Notes under the pieces: model-generated
Database searches by the model: none
Seen by the model: the letters and a program-made list of their open reading frames with translations, nothing else
Told to the model about the DNA's origin: nothing
NCBI GenBank assembly: GCA_027000565.1
Contig: JALTNS010000438.1
Coordinates: forward strand, 1-35,121
Source: Rhizobiaceae bacterium
Lineage (GTDB): Bacteria > Pseudomonadota > Alphaproteobacteria > Rhizobiales > Rhizobiaceae
DNA: 35,121 nucleotides
Direction: 5' to 3'
Shown here: positions 23,488 through 32,574 of the stretch, piece by piece
How the letters are laid out: each line of letters opens with the position of its first letter
How positions within the stretch are numbered: position 1 is the first letter of the stretch
Position numbers and translations under genes: made by a program

Positions 23488-24519
23488 TCAGGTTGCAGCG
23501 GCTGTTGGCGTTGCACTGCGCGCGTCGCCTTTTTTGGCATCCATATTGGCGCGATATTCGCGGTAGGCAGATACCAGCATGTCTTCATCGCGGTATTGTG
23601 GTGTCCAGTTCAGTTCGCGCTCCCCCTTCGAGCAATCGAGTATGCACACCTCATCGGCGATCATGTATTGTTCAGGGTCCATGATCGGAATATTCAGCCA
23701 ATCCAGCGTGTTCAACGCAAACTTGACCAGCGGGGCGGGGGTCGGCAGCAATATGGAATAGCTGTTGGCTTCCCTGATCAGACCGCCAAGAAGCTTTTTA
23801 ACCGGTGGCGGGTTTGCTGAACCCAAATTGTAGGCTTCATTGGGAAAGCCCGCTTTCCAGGCCAGCCTAGCAGCTTCGGCGCAATCGAATACCGATATAA
23901 ACTGATATGGATTATTACCCGATCCGATCATCGGCACCGGCAGATTGTAATCAATCAGTTTGAACAGCTTTTCCAATATGCCAAGTCGGCCCGGACCAAT
24001 AATCAACCGTGGACGAAACAGCGATATGTTGAATCCCTTTTTGCGCCAATCTTCAGCCAGAACTTCGGTTGCCAGCTTGGATTCACCATATTCGCCAATT
24101 GGCGCAACCGGGTGTTCCTCGGTCATTGGATTGTGGACCGTATGGCCGTAAATCATGTCGGTGGTAAAATGCACAAGGTTTTTGGCCCCCGCTTTTTCCA
24201 TCGCATTGAGGATATTTACAGTGCCGTGATAATTGACCGGCCAGAAAAAATCATAACGTTCAGCACGGGTTACAATCGGGCTGAGCATCATCGCAGACAT
24301 GTTGTATATTGCGTCTTGAGGATTGATCTCAACCTTGGCGAAATCTTCGGGCTTGGTCACGTCAAGGGTAACGAACTCAACCGAATTGTTTTTTGCGTGA
24401 TAGTGAGCGTGATCGCTTTTCGTAATATCGGCAACCACAACGGTTTCACCGTCTTTTTTCAGTTGTTCAGCCAAATGGCTGCCAACAAATCCATCACCGC
24501 CATAAATTATATGTTTCAT
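23488..24519 (-). CDS. NAD-dependent epimerase/dehydratase (extended SDR)
   Basis: 343 residues. The nucleotide-binding motif is GGDGFVGSHLA (residues 7-17). The catalytic set is T119/T120 in HFTTDMIYG, Y144 and K148 in EYGESK. The C-terminal part has FRPRLIIGPGRLG and SVFDCAEAARLA, which form the sugar nucleotide pocket of the extended SDR family. It would epimerise, reduce or dehydrate a sugar, probably nucleotide- or lipid-linked. GGAG precedes the ATG, and only four bases separate it from the carrier gene upstream, so they share an operon. It is larger than the classical SDR DprE2 that partners DprE1 in mycobacteria, so equivalence with DprE2 is not implied. Confidence 0.9.
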   Translation of the reverse strand: MKHIIYGGDGFVGSHLAEQLKKDGETVVVADITKSDHAHYHAKNNSVEFVTLDVTKPEDFAKVEINPQDAIYNMSAMMLSPIVTRAERYDFFWPVNYHGTVNILNAMEKAGAKNLVHFTTDMIYGHTVHNPMTEEHPVAPIGEYGESKLATEVLAEDWRKKGFNISLFRPRLIIGPGRLGILEKLFKLIDYNLPVPMIGSGNNPYQFISVFDCAEAARLAWKAGFPNEAYNLGSANPPPVKKLLGGLIREANSYSILLPTPAPLVKFALNTLDWLNIPIMDPEQYMIADEVCILDCSKGERELNWTPQYRDEDMLVSAYREYRANMDAKKGDARSATPTAAAT

Positions 24520-24523
24520 ATGT

Positions 24524-25018
24524 TTATTCTCCGGCCAAACTTGCTACTTGCTGTGGCTTTTCGTTTGAATGGGTGGTTCCGGGCTCATCGCGGTGTGTGC
24601 TCGCCGGGCCTTGGGCAATAAAAATTGTGCCGACCACAATCAGGCCAATTCCAAATATACGCCAGCTGTTGAGATCTTCCTTGAAGACCAGCCAGGTGAA
24701 TACGGCGATCACCACATAAGCGAGGCTCAAAAACGGAAATGCAAAGCTTAAGTCAACTTTGGTCAGCACATATAGGTGTGATGCCATTGAGACGACAAAC
24801 AGCAGGAAACCGGTAAAAATCCACGGATTAAAAAGAACCTTGAACACGGTCATGACAATTGCTGAAAAGGTGACTGGAGACGCCATTTCCAATTGCACAT
24901 GCGTACTCATGCCGTATTTCAGCATAATTTGAGCGGCTGCGTTTGAAAGCACCGTGAACAAGATAAAATGGATATAATTCAATTCAATTCCCCTTGAATT
25001 GTGGCCTTGTCCGACCAT
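24524..25018 (-). CDS. Small EamA/SMR-type membrane carrier, possible lipid-sugar flippase
   Basis: 164 residues with four predicted helices: FILFTVLSNAAAQIMLKYG, a central WIFTGFLLFVVSMASHLYVL, FPFLSLAYVVIAVFTWLVF and FGIGLIVVGTIFIAQ. The pattern NAAAQIMLKYG, KVDLSFAFPFLSLAYV and FKEDLNSWRIFGIGLIVVG is that of small multidrug resistance / ArnE-ArnF-like proteins, some of which flip undecaprenyl-phosphate sugars. A polar C-terminal tail of about 25 residues is unusual. The ATG at 25018 has a weak site; a TTG at 24982 following AGGGGAATTGAA is a plausible alternative start. Cotranscribed with the SDR gene. Confidence 0.82.
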   Translation of the reverse strand: MVGQGHNSRGIELNYIHFILFTVLSNAAAQIMLKYGMSTHVQLEMASPVTFSAIVMTVFKVLFNPWIFTGFLLFVVSMASHLYVLTKVDLSFAFPFLSLAYVVIAVFTWLVFKEDLNSWRIFGIGLIVVGTIFIAQGPASTHRDEPGTTHSNEKPQQVASLAGE

Positions 25019-25306
25019 CGTCCCATTAGCTTCGAAAGCTATCTGAAACCCGTTACTTTCCTGTGTAAAAAGCTGGTTAAGGATTGATGGAATGTATTGA
25101 TAAAATTCGAGAGAAACTTATAACGGATTGAAATAATGTAAGAAAACAAGGCATCCTGTAAAAAATATCAGCAATTGCAATCTGTCTTTTTTGTAATAAT
25201 TCGCCGAACCGCTGTTGAGGTGCGCCCGCTTATTGAACAGCACAAAATGGTAATGCTGCCAGCGATTTCGTTTGCGCGATTAACGCTGTACCAATAGGTT
25301 TGCGCG

Positions 25307-26215
25307 ATGACCGTAGATCGTCCTCTTTTTGGTATCCTGCTTATGACCGGGTTTTGTGTGCTGGCACCGCTTGGTGATGCAATCGCCAAGGTTCTTGGTG
25401 GTACCATTCCTTTGATTGAGTTGTTGCTGGTGCGATTTGCCGCTCAGGCATTGCTGCTTATACCATTTGTATTGAAAAGCGGGCAGGGGTTTGCAATGCC
25501 ATCACGGGTGGCGAAACTGATGGCCATTCGCACGATTTTACACATATTGGGAATAGGTGGCATGTTCACCGCCCTTCGATATTTGCCACTTGCCGATGCG
25601 CTGGCAATAGCATTTGTCATGCCGTTTATCATGCTGCTGCTTGGACGTTTTGTTCTGGGAGAAGAAGTTGGCATGCGGCGCATTGTAGCCTGCACCATCG
25701 GCTTTGTTGGCACGTTATTGGTCATTCAACCGAGTTTTTTGCTGGTTGGCGCACCTGCCCTTTGGCCATTGTTTGTTGCGGTTATATTTGCCTTGTTCAT
25801 GCTGGTGACAAGGCAGGTGGCCAAGGAGATCGATCCTGTAAAATTGCAATGCACCAGCGGGTTTCTTGCAACTGCAATATTGGGTGCAATCTATTTCGCC
25901 GGACGATTTGCCGAAATCCCAGCAATCAAGATTGTGATGCCTGATACTCAGGAAGCCATTTTGCTGATATCAATCGGCATCATTGGCACTCTTGCCCATT
26001 TGCTGATGACATGGTCACTGCGGTTTGCACCTTCCGCAACTCTTGCGCCTATGCAATATCTGGAAATTCCCGTGGCAACCTTGTTTGGCTGGTTGATATT
26101 TAACGACCTGCCAAACGGGCTGGCGGCGATTGGTATTACAATTACCATGGCAGCGGGGCTTTATATCGTATTGCGAGAACGTGCGATAGCGCAGATGGTT
26201 CCTGCTGAAACTTGA
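25307..26215 (+). CDS. EamA-family (DMT superfamily) ten-helix transporter
   Basis: 302 residues with two EamA repeats. The first spans about 5-135 (LPLADALAIAFVMPFIMLLLGRFVLGEEVGMRRI), the second about 150-290 (FAPSATLAPMQYLEIPVATLFGWLIFNDLPNG). These are the usual marks of ten-helix inner membrane metabolite exporters; the substrate is unknown. It lies on the plus strand between the two minus-strand arms of the lipid-linked sugar locus and converges on the FAD oxidase gene with 7 bases between stops. It could belong to the locus or be a bystander. Confidence 0.88.
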   Translation: MTVDRPLFGILLMTGFCVLAPLGDAIAKVLGGTIPLIELLLVRFAAQALLLIPFVLKSGQGFAMPSRVAKLMAIRTILHILGIGGMFTALRYLPLADALAIAFVMPFIMLLLGRFVLGEEVGMRRIVACTIGFVGTLLVIQPSFLLVGAPALWPLFVAVIFALFMLVTRQVAKEIDPVKLQCTSGFLATAILGAIYFAGRFAEIPAIKIVMPDTQEAILLISIGIIGTLAHLLMTWSLRFAPSATLAPMQYLEIPVATLFGWLIFNDLPNGLAAIGITITMAAGLYIVLRERAIAQMVPAET

Positions 26216-26222
26216 GGTGGTG

Positions 26223-27521
26223 TCAGCTGGCAACCCGTCGCCAGAAATCCGACATGATCACCGGGTCGCGTAACTCTTCCAGTTTTTTCCATTGCGGAAA
26301 CGAGGCTTTGAATGCATCTGCAGACATGCGTGCATCTTTGTATGGATTAATTGCACCACCGGCCTGAATTGTTATCTCGTCAAGTCGGTCAAGCAGCGCC
26401 AGTGTTTTATTGCCCGAATTGGGAAAATCGAGAGTGAGCGTGAAACCTTCTCGTGGAAACGACATGAAGCCAGGAGAGGGAACGTCGCCAAAACGTTTGA
26501 GCACGGTCAAAAACGAACCGTGTCCGGCATTCTGGGTGGTCTCAATCAACCTGGCAACAATGCTTTCAGCATTATCAACCGGCACCACCGATTGATGTTG
26601 GAAAAGACCTTTTGGCCCGTAAAGACGATTCCAGTGCCGAATTCCGTCGAGTGGATAAAAATATCCACCATAGGCAACCCGGCTTCGAGCCTCGCGTTTT
26701 TGCTGTTTGTGATAATAAAGCTGGTTAAACGTCTTCAGTGCCAGGCCATTTATCAGTGAAAAAGGTGGTGTGAATGGCACTGACAACCGCGCTTTGGCTG
26801 AATTGTACTGAAAGTTGCCATTGTCAGCATGGTTGCCATTGAGCAGCAGGCCACGGCCCAGGTTTTTACCGCGGGCTAGTGAATCGATCCACGCCACGCT
26901 ATATTCGTTGGTGCGATCGGCCTCCCCGGCAAGCGAGAAATAGTCCTGCAATCGGTCAAATTTAACCGAATACTGATTAATATCAGCCGAAGCAATTTTC
27001 ATAAGCTGGATGGTTGCCCGGGTGATATTGCCGGTCAATCCGAGACCGCCAATCGTTGCGTTGAACAATTCCGCATTTTTGGTTGGTGAGCAAATCCGGG
27101 CACCCCGGTTGGAACGTATCAGTTCAAAACTTTGCACATGGCGGCCAAATGTGCCGGCCCGGTGATGGTTCTTGCCATGGACATCATTGGCGATAGCCCC
27201 TCCGAGGGTAACAAATTGGGTTCCTGGAGTTACAGGTAAAAACCAGCCTTCGGGTAAAACATGGCGCAATATTTCACTCAATAATATGCCGCTTTCGCAG
27301 TAAATTTCGCCTTTTGTAGAATCAAATGACAAAACCCGGGCAGAACCCCGGTTGTCGAGTAGCACACCCTTGTCATTATGGCAGCTGTCGCCATAGGAAC
27401 GGCCGTTTCCGAAAGGCAATAAAGAGGATTTGGGTGCATCCATCGCCTGTGATTGCCAGTCCATTGCTAATCGTTTGCAATGGATATTTCGACCCCAACT
27501 CTGATAGTCTTGTGTGGCCAT
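26223..27521 (-). CDS. DprE1-like FAD-dependent oxidase/epimerase subunit
   Basis: 432 residues. The FAD-binding part includes GNGRSYGDSCHND, TPGTQFVTLGGAIANDVHGKNHHRAGTFGRHV (matching the DprE1 HGKNHH motif) and IGGLGLTGNITRAT. The catalytic lysine equivalent to DprE1 K418 is K395 in NPYKDARMS. The residue equal to the cysteine targeted by benzothiazinones (C387 in M. tuberculosis) is T363 in FTLTLDF. In mycobacteria DprE1 oxidises the C2' hydroxyl of decaprenyl-phosphoryl-ribose; here the prenyl sugar is inferred from the UbiA-HAD gene 5 bases upstream in the same operon. An aldonolactone oxidase function is the alternative. Confidence 0.88.
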   Translation of the reverse strand: MATQDYQSWGRNIHCKRLAMDWQSQAMDAPKSSLLPFGNGRSYGDSCHNDKGVLLDNRGSARVLSFDSTKGEIYCESGILLSEILRHVLPEGWFLPVTPGTQFVTLGGAIANDVHGKNHHRAGTFGRHVQSFELIRSNRGARICSPTKNAELFNATIGGLGLTGNITRATIQLMKIASADINQYSVKFDRLQDYFSLAGEADRTNEYSVAWIDSLARGKNLGRGLLLNGNHADNGNFQYNSAKARLSVPFTPPFSLINGLALKTFNQLYYHKQQKREARSRVAYGGYFYPLDGIRHWNRLYGPKGLFQHQSVVPVDNAESIVARLIETTQNAGHGSFLTVLKRFGDVPSPGFMSFPREGFTLTLDFPNSGNKTLALLDRLDEITIQAGGAINPYKDARMSADAFKASFPQWKKLEELRDPVIMSDFWRRVAS

Positions 27522-27526
27522 TTTCT

Positions 27527-28999
27527 TTAGACCAATGCAGCGGTAATCATAACAGCTGCGCCAGCCACAACCATGATCTGGCTGCGCCAGTCGCTCATGA
27601 TAAAGACAACCGGGTCATCGTCCATTTCGCCGCGACGGGCCAAAATCCAGATGCGCACAATGATATAAAGCACCAGCGGAAGCAGCAGCCAGATTATTCG
27701 TGGCTGCGAATAGAGCGCCCGCACTTCAGCAGAATCAATATAAAGCGCCAGAACCAGAACAGAAGCAAATGCAGAAGCCACACCACTTTGTCCAAGTGTT
27801 TCCAGGTCGACCTTTCGATACCCGCGCCCGGTGGTGGCACGATTGGCACTTTCATCCAGATCACTCAGCTCAACGAACCGTTTGACCAGCGCCAGCGAGA
27901 AGAAGAAAAACACTGAAAATGCCAGTAACCACGATGAAATATTGGTAGCGGTAGCCGCCCCGCCGGCAATAATCCGGATCGTATATAACCCGGCAAGGGT
28001 CATCGTATCGATCAGCAACATGCTCTTCAAATAAAGAGAATAGGTTAGTGTAACGGTGTAATAGAGCGCCAGCGTTACCGTGAACCAAAACGGCATGATG
28101 AATGAAATTGCGAAGGCGGTGAACAAAAAAGCCACCATCATCATCACGCCATGCTGGATTGGTACCGTTCCGGCAGCCAGAGGGCGTGAACTCTTTTTTG
28201 CATGTTTGCGGTCAAGCGGCAGATCAATCAAATCATTGAGCAGATACACGCTTGAGGCGCAAAGCCCGAAAGCCAGAAAACCTAACAGGGCATAGGTTAA
28301 ATTGGCCAGCTCCATCATTCGGTGGTCAAGCACCAAAGGCACAAACAAAAGGGTGTTTTTCAGCCACTGGTGAATGCGAATGGCTTTGAGATAAGTTTTT
28401 AATCCAGGCTTTTGGCCATCTATTAACCGGCTTCTGGAGGAATGGCTTGCTTGCCAAGCTCTGGCCTTTGCATCAGGGCGAACAACGATTGCGCGGCGTG
28501 CTTTTTTCCAGACTTTGATGTCGCTGCCATCATTTCCCGCATAGTCGAATCCGTTTTCGTCAAATCGTGCAACCAGCGCCTCGAGCTTTGCAGCGCCGCG
28601 CAAGTTAGTATTAGCATCGCTGGCGACGACCTCATCAAACAGTTCAAGATGGTCTGCTACCGCATTGGCAAACTTTTCATTGGTAGCCGTAACCAGAACA
28701 AGTTTTCTTCCCCCCGCTTTTTCTGTCTTCAACAGATCAATCACCTGTTGATTATAGGGCAGGGTGGTTGCATCCAATTCCACTCTCTTGGCTATCTGCG
28801 CCTTGAGGTGCGATTTACCGCTCATTAGCCACATTGGCAGAAAGAATATCCACAATGGAGAAATTTTGATCAGCGCAAAAACAGATTCATACAACGTATC
28901 CGAATTGATCAAGGTACCATCAAGATCAACGCAAAGTGGCACTTGCGACTTGGTTTTGTGCGGTTTCCCTGCGGTGTTGTAGGTTGGATTTGTGTCCAT
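27527..28999 (-). CDS. HAD phosphatase-UbiA prenyltransferase fusion (polyprenyl-phosphate phosphoribosyltransferase-like)
   Basis: 490 residues from the ATG at 28999; an upstream GTG at 29095 would add 32 residues without clear support. Residues about 20-190 form a HAD domain: nucleophile motif CVDLDGTLINSD (D25, D27), ATNEKF, and GNDGSDIKVWKKA as the last motif. Residues about 205-490 are a UbiA prenyltransferase with RIHQWLKN, the NDLIDLPLD motif (D256, D259, D263) and a second Asp motif in LKSMLLIDTM. In mycobacteria separate Rv3806c (UbiA) and Rv3807c (phosphatase) make decaprenyl-phosphoryl-ribose; here the two activities may be fused. It is followed directly by the DprE1-like gene. Prenyl donor and sugar are not provable from sequence. 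Confidence 0.9.
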   Translation of the reverse strand: MDTNPTYNTAGKPHKTKSQVPLCVDLDGTLINSDTLYESVFALIKISPLWIFFLPMWLMSGKSHLKAQIAKRVELDATTLPYNQQVIDLLKTEKAGGRKLVLVTATNEKFANAVADHLELFDEVVASDANTNLRGAAKLEALVARFDENGFDYAGNDGSDIKVWKKARRAIVVRPDAKARAWQASHSSRSRLIDGQKPGLKTYLKAIRIHQWLKNTLLFVPLVLDHRMMELANLTYALLGFLAFGLCASSVYLLNDLIDLPLDRKHAKKSSRPLAAGTVPIQHGVMMMVAFLFTAFAISFIMPFWFTVTLALYYTVTLTYSLYLKSMLLIDTMTLAGLYTIRIIAGGAATATNISSWLLAFSVFFFFSLALVKRFVELSDLDESANRATTGRGYRKVDLETLGQSGVASAFASVLVLALYIDSAEVRALYSQPRIIWLLLPLVLYIIVRIWILARRGEMDDDPVVFIMSDWRSQIMVVAGAAVMITAALV

Positions 29000-29233
29000 T
29001 GTGCAATTTCTGCGCGTTTGTTTCGATCTTTTGTCACGGAAGATGCTAAGCGAAATTGTTTGGATTTCAGTTAATTCCCGTGCAAAATCAGCCACACCAA
29101 CGAACTACAGGAGGTGTTTGTGCAAAGTCGGAAATTAATGTCGCAAACAGATAAGCCAACAGGCTGGCCGGTGACTGATATGAACCAGGTGCAAATTGCG
29201 TGATTTACGCGACAAATAGATAGGAAAGCTGGT

Positions 29234-31744
29234 ATGAAAACCCATGCGCGGGCAGTCGTTATTGGCGGTGGTGTTGTTGGTGTTTCAACACTGTATCATC
29301 TGGCCAAAAAAGGCTGGACAGACAGCATATTGATCGAACGCAAGGAGCTGACATCGGGTTCCACCTGGCATGCGGCCGGTCTGCTGCCTTTGTTTAATCT
29401 TTCCTACTCGGTCGGGCAGATCCACAAATATTCGGTCAAATTCTATGGTGAACTGGAGGCAGAAACCGGCCAGACTGCCGGTCTTTCAGTTGTATCCAAT
29501 ATCCGTCTGGCCCGCACCAAAGAGCGGATGGATGAATATCATTATTACGCCGGTGTGGCTGAAACCATCGGCATTGATGTAAAGTTCCTGACACCGGATG
29601 AATTGAAGGAAATCTGGCCGCTGGCAAATATGGACGGTATTATCGGCGCAATCCAGCACCCGGAAGATGGTTATATTCAACCCGCCGATCTGACCCAGGC
29701 AATGGCCACTGGCGCGCGCGCCATGGGCTCCGAGATCAACCGGTATACGACGGTGCTTGCGATTGAAATGCAGGAAAATGGCGAATGGCTGGTCAAGACC
29801 GACAAGGGTAATATCACCTGCGAACACGTAATTTCCTGCACCGGTAATTTTGTTCGAAAAACCGGTGCAATGGTCGGCCTGGATATTCCGGTTATTCCGG
29901 TTCAACATCAGTTTATAGTCACCGAGCCGCATCCTGAAATTATTGCCCGTCATGAGGCGGGATTGCCGGAAATGGGAGTTTTGCGCGAAAGCGATTCATC
30001 CTGGTATATGCGCGAGGAAAATGGCGGCCTGCTGCTTGGCCCATATGAAAAAGGCGCGCCGTGTTGTTATGTGGATTCACCCACAGATGATTCAGAATAT
30101 GAATTGTTTCAGGAAGACCTAGACCGGCTGATGCCCCACATCGAGACCGCTATTGAGCGGGTTCCGGCCTTTGGCGAGGTCGGCATCAAAAAAGTCTATA
30201 ACGGTGCGATATGTTATACGCCAGATGGCTCGCCTATCATTGGCCCGGCCTGGGATTTGCCCAACTTCTGGCTCAATGAAGGCCATTCCTTTGGCATAAC
30301 CGCGGCAGGCGGCGCCGGTTGGCAATTGGCGGAATGGATTGTCGAGGGAGAACCAACCATAGATATGATGGGCGTTGATCCGCGCCGATTCGGCCCCTAT
30401 GCCAGCAAGGGTTATTTGCTCGAAAAGAACGAGGAAGCCTATGCCAAGGTTTTTACCATTCACTATCCCGATGAGGAGCGCGAGGCGGGCCGCCCGCTAA
30501 AACGTGCACCCTGTTACGAGCGGATGAAGGCGCTGGGTGCGGTATTCGGTACGGTTTACGGTTGGGAGCGGCCCAACTGGTTTGCGCCGGAAGGCTATGG
30601 CCTGAAAGTTTCAGAACTCAATCGCCCGGATGTGCTGCTCAACGAGAACTACGCAACACCTGATGAAAACAGTGAGGTGAAAGAACTTTGGTCGTTCCGC
30701 CGTTCCAACTATTTTGAACATGTGGGCAATGAGGTTAAAAACGTCACCGAAAATGTCGGCCTGCTGGATATGTCGGCCTTTGCCAAATGTGAAATTTCGG
30801 GCCCCAACGCCCGTGACTGGCTGGAAAGTATATTTTCCAACAAGGTGCCCAAAAAGCGCGGCCGGGTGGGGCTGACTTATCTGCTCACCTCCACAGGCGG
30901 GGTGCGTTCGGAATTCACCGTTTATGAATGGAAACCGGGCAGGTTCTATCTGGTATCTGCTGGTGCGCTGGAGCGTCATGACCATGACGTCTTGCAAAAA
31001 CTTCTACCAGCGGATGGCTCTGTGCAGTTTCGCGCAATCACCGAAACCTATGGTGTGCTTGTGCTGGCCGGACCGCGCTCGCGCGATGTGCTGCAGAAAC
31101 TCACCACCACCGATCTCTCCAACGACAGCTTCAAGTGGCTGAGCGGACAGGAAATTTCGGTTGGTCTGGCCGGATGTCATGCGCTTCGGGTTAATTTTGT
31201 CGGTGAACTTGGTTTTGAACTGCATCACCCGATTGACATGCAAAACACCATCTTTGACGCGGTTATGCAGGCGGGAGCTGAATTCGGCATCAAGCCGTTT
31301 GGCATCCGTGCGATGGATTCAATGCGACTTGAAAAATCCTATCGGTTGGTGCCGCGCGAATTGTCGATCGAATATTCGGCTTTCGAATCCTGCCTTGATC
31401 GGTTCGTTCACCCGGACAAGGGCGACTTTTTGGGGCGCGATGCGCTGCTTCAACGCCACGAGGCGGGCGATAACTGGCAATTGGTGACGATGGAAGTGCA
31501 TGGCATACAAGACGCCGATGCGCGTGGGTCGGAGCCGATTTATCAGGGTAATGAACTGGTGGGCCGTGCCACCTCCGGCGGTTACGGCTGGCGGGTGGAA
31601 AAATCACTGGCACTGGCGATGGTGCCGCCAAAACTGGCGGCAATCGGCACCCAACTCGAAATCCTCATTTTGGGCGAGCGTCACAAAGTGACGGTCATCG
31701 AAGAAAGCCCGTTTGACCCGATGAATGAAAGATTACGAGGGTAG
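29234..31744 (+). CDS. Dimethylglycine/sarcosine dehydrogenase-like FAD-GcvT fusion protein
   Basis: 836 residues. An N-terminal FAD domain (VVIGGGVVGVSTLYHLA) carries the TSGSTWHAAGL motif whose His covalently binds FAD in this family. The middle and C-terminal parts are FAO and GcvT aminomethyltransferase-like domains (about 430-830), with VGLLDMSAFAKCEISGP, AGPRSRDVLQKL and FVGELGFELHHP, which bind tetrahydrofolate. The enzyme should oxidatively demethylate dimethylglycine or sarcosine and pass the one-carbon unit to folate. AGGA precedes the ATG. It lies in the same region as a GbdR-like regulator and a corrinoid activator, fitting betaine-derived methyl metabolism, but which N-methyl compound is used is not shown. 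Confidence 0.93.
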   Translation: MKTHARAVVIGGGVVGVSTLYHLAKKGWTDSILIERKELTSGSTWHAAGLLPLFNLSYSVGQIHKYSVKFYGELEAETGQTAGLSVVSNIRLARTKERMDEYHYYAGVAETIGIDVKFLTPDELKEIWPLANMDGIIGAIQHPEDGYIQPADLTQAMATGARAMGSEINRYTTVLAIEMQENGEWLVKTDKGNITCEHVISCTGNFVRKTGAMVGLDIPVIPVQHQFIVTEPHPEIIARHEAGLPEMGVLRESDSSWYMREENGGLLLGPYEKGAPCCYVDSPTDDSEYELFQEDLDRLMPHIETAIERVPAFGEVGIKKVYNGAICYTPDGSPIIGPAWDLPNFWLNEGHSFGITAAGGAGWQLAEWIVEGEPTIDMMGVDPRRFGPYASKGYLLEKNEEAYAKVFTIHYPDEEREAGRPLKRAPCYERMKALGAVFGTVYGWERPNWFAPEGYGLKVSELNRPDVLLNENYATPDENSEVKELWSFRRSNYFEHVGNEVKNVTENVGLLDMSAFAKCEISGPNARDWLESIFSNKVPKKRGRVGLTYLLTSTGGVRSEFTVYEWKPGRFYLVSAGALERHDHDVLQKLLPADGSVQFRAITETYGVLVLAGPRSRDVLQKLTTTDLSNDSFKWLSGQEISVGLAGCHALRVNFVGELGFELHHPIDMQNTIFDAVMQAGAEFGIKPFGIRAMDSMRLEKSYRLVPRELSIEYSAFESCLDRFVHPDKGDFLGRDALLQRHEAGDNWQLVTMEVHGIQDADARGSEPIYQGNELVGRATSGGYGWRVEKSLALAMVPPKLAAIGTQLEILILGERHKVTVIEESPFDPMNERLRG

Positions 31745-31792
31745 GGCGGGTGAGTGTGGATTGCACTAAAAATTAGACGCCGTGAACTTTAT

Positions 31793-31809
31793 ATAACCTT
31801 AAAGGTTAT
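31793..31809. repeat. Perfect 8-bp inverted repeat between convergent genes
   Basis: ATAACCTT and AAGGTTAT separated by one A. It lies 48 bases after the DMGDH-like stop and 6 bases after the stop of the minus-strand orphan gene. No T tract follows, so a simple terminator role is uncertain; an operator or a relic of an insertion is possible. Confidence 0.5.
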
Positions 31810-31815
31810 GCTCAT

Positions 31816-32574
31816 CTACGAATCCGAATGCAGAAGCGGCGCCTTCTCATAAACCGTCTTCAATTCGCAAATCAGTTTATCCAGATTTGATTGGCATCTC
31901 TCAGGAAGGGTATTATCTTTCCAACAACTCAAGAATTTCATTGATCTACATCGTGCCTTGTCATCCTGGCCGACCAGAAACAGATATTTGTCTATGATTT
32001 TACTGGCGGGAATATCGACGCATTTGGGAGTATCAATAGATTCTATTTTTTCACATACCTTCGTGAATTTTCGTAAACAAAGCTGATTGTAATATGCATT
32101 GAATTTTTCTATCCCTTTAAAGGTAGTTTTAGGAACTAAAGCCGCTGATGCATACTTGTCATACATTGTCCAGCGGTTGGGAAATCTGAACCACAAAAAT
32201 TTTGATGCAGCGGAGAGTGGTATGGATTTGTTATTGTTATTGGCTGTGAGATTTTTCTCTTTGAATTTTTTGGCCAATATCATACATGCGGAACTTGATT
32301 TTTTTAGATCATTTGTCAATTCAACGAGATTTACGATATTGGCAATTTTTTGGGAATCTACGCCTTTTTGGAAATTGCGCGCAATACCATACCCGCTTAA
32401 GATGCTTGCGATGTCCCACGCGTCGAGTTTTCCGTCCTTTTTTTTCAAGAGCATACCATCAATATATAATTTCCAGCGAAATGCATCTACTACGGCAGCC
32501 TCCAGAAGATTGGGCACCTGATCATTTGCTACTGCATCTATTTTAGGCTGACCACGCTTCTTTTTAATGTTCAT
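31816..32574 (-). CDS. AT-rich orphan protein of unknown function
   Basis: 252 residues with a strong GGAG eight bases before the ATG. The protein is Lys- and Asn-rich (KKKRGQPKIDAV at the start, KEKNLTANNNNKS in the middle) and contains a notable block SAASKFLWFRFPNRWTMYDKYAS near the middle; similar FLWF...MYD blocks occur in accessory phage-defence-like proteins I have seen, but I cannot name a family. Several cysteines are spread through the C-terminal half. No membrane segment or signal peptide is evident. The DNA is much more AT-rich than the flanking genes and the gene splits the methyl-metabolism neighbourhood, so it is probably acquired. No function is assigned. Confidence 0.8.
   Translation of the reverse strand: MNIKKKRGQPKIDAVANDQVPNLLEAAVVDAFRWKLYIDGMLLKKKDGKLDAWDIASILSGYGIARNFQKGVDSQKIANIVNLVELTNDLKKSSSACMILAKKFKEKNLTANNNNKSIPLSAASKFLWFRFPNRWTMYDKYASAALVPKTTFKGIEKFNAYYNQLCLRKFTKVCEKIESIDTPKCVDIPASKIIDKYLFLVGQDDKARCRSMKFLSCWKDNTLPERCQSNLDKLICELKTVYEKAPLLHSDS

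Noticed and set aside
25019-25306. Small hairpin TAGCTT-CGA-AAGCTA near 25030 in the AT-rich gap
   Set aside because: Only a 6-bp stem without T tract or conserved context; probably chance.
20700-29000. Attachment-site duplication of the tRNA-Gly end bounding an island
   Set aside because: No second copy of the tRNA 3' end and no integrase gene could be found by eye in the window.
29000-29233. Glycine riboswitch or similar leader before the DMGDH-like gene
   Set aside because: No paired glycine-aptamer features or terminator-like stem could be recognised in the 234-base region.
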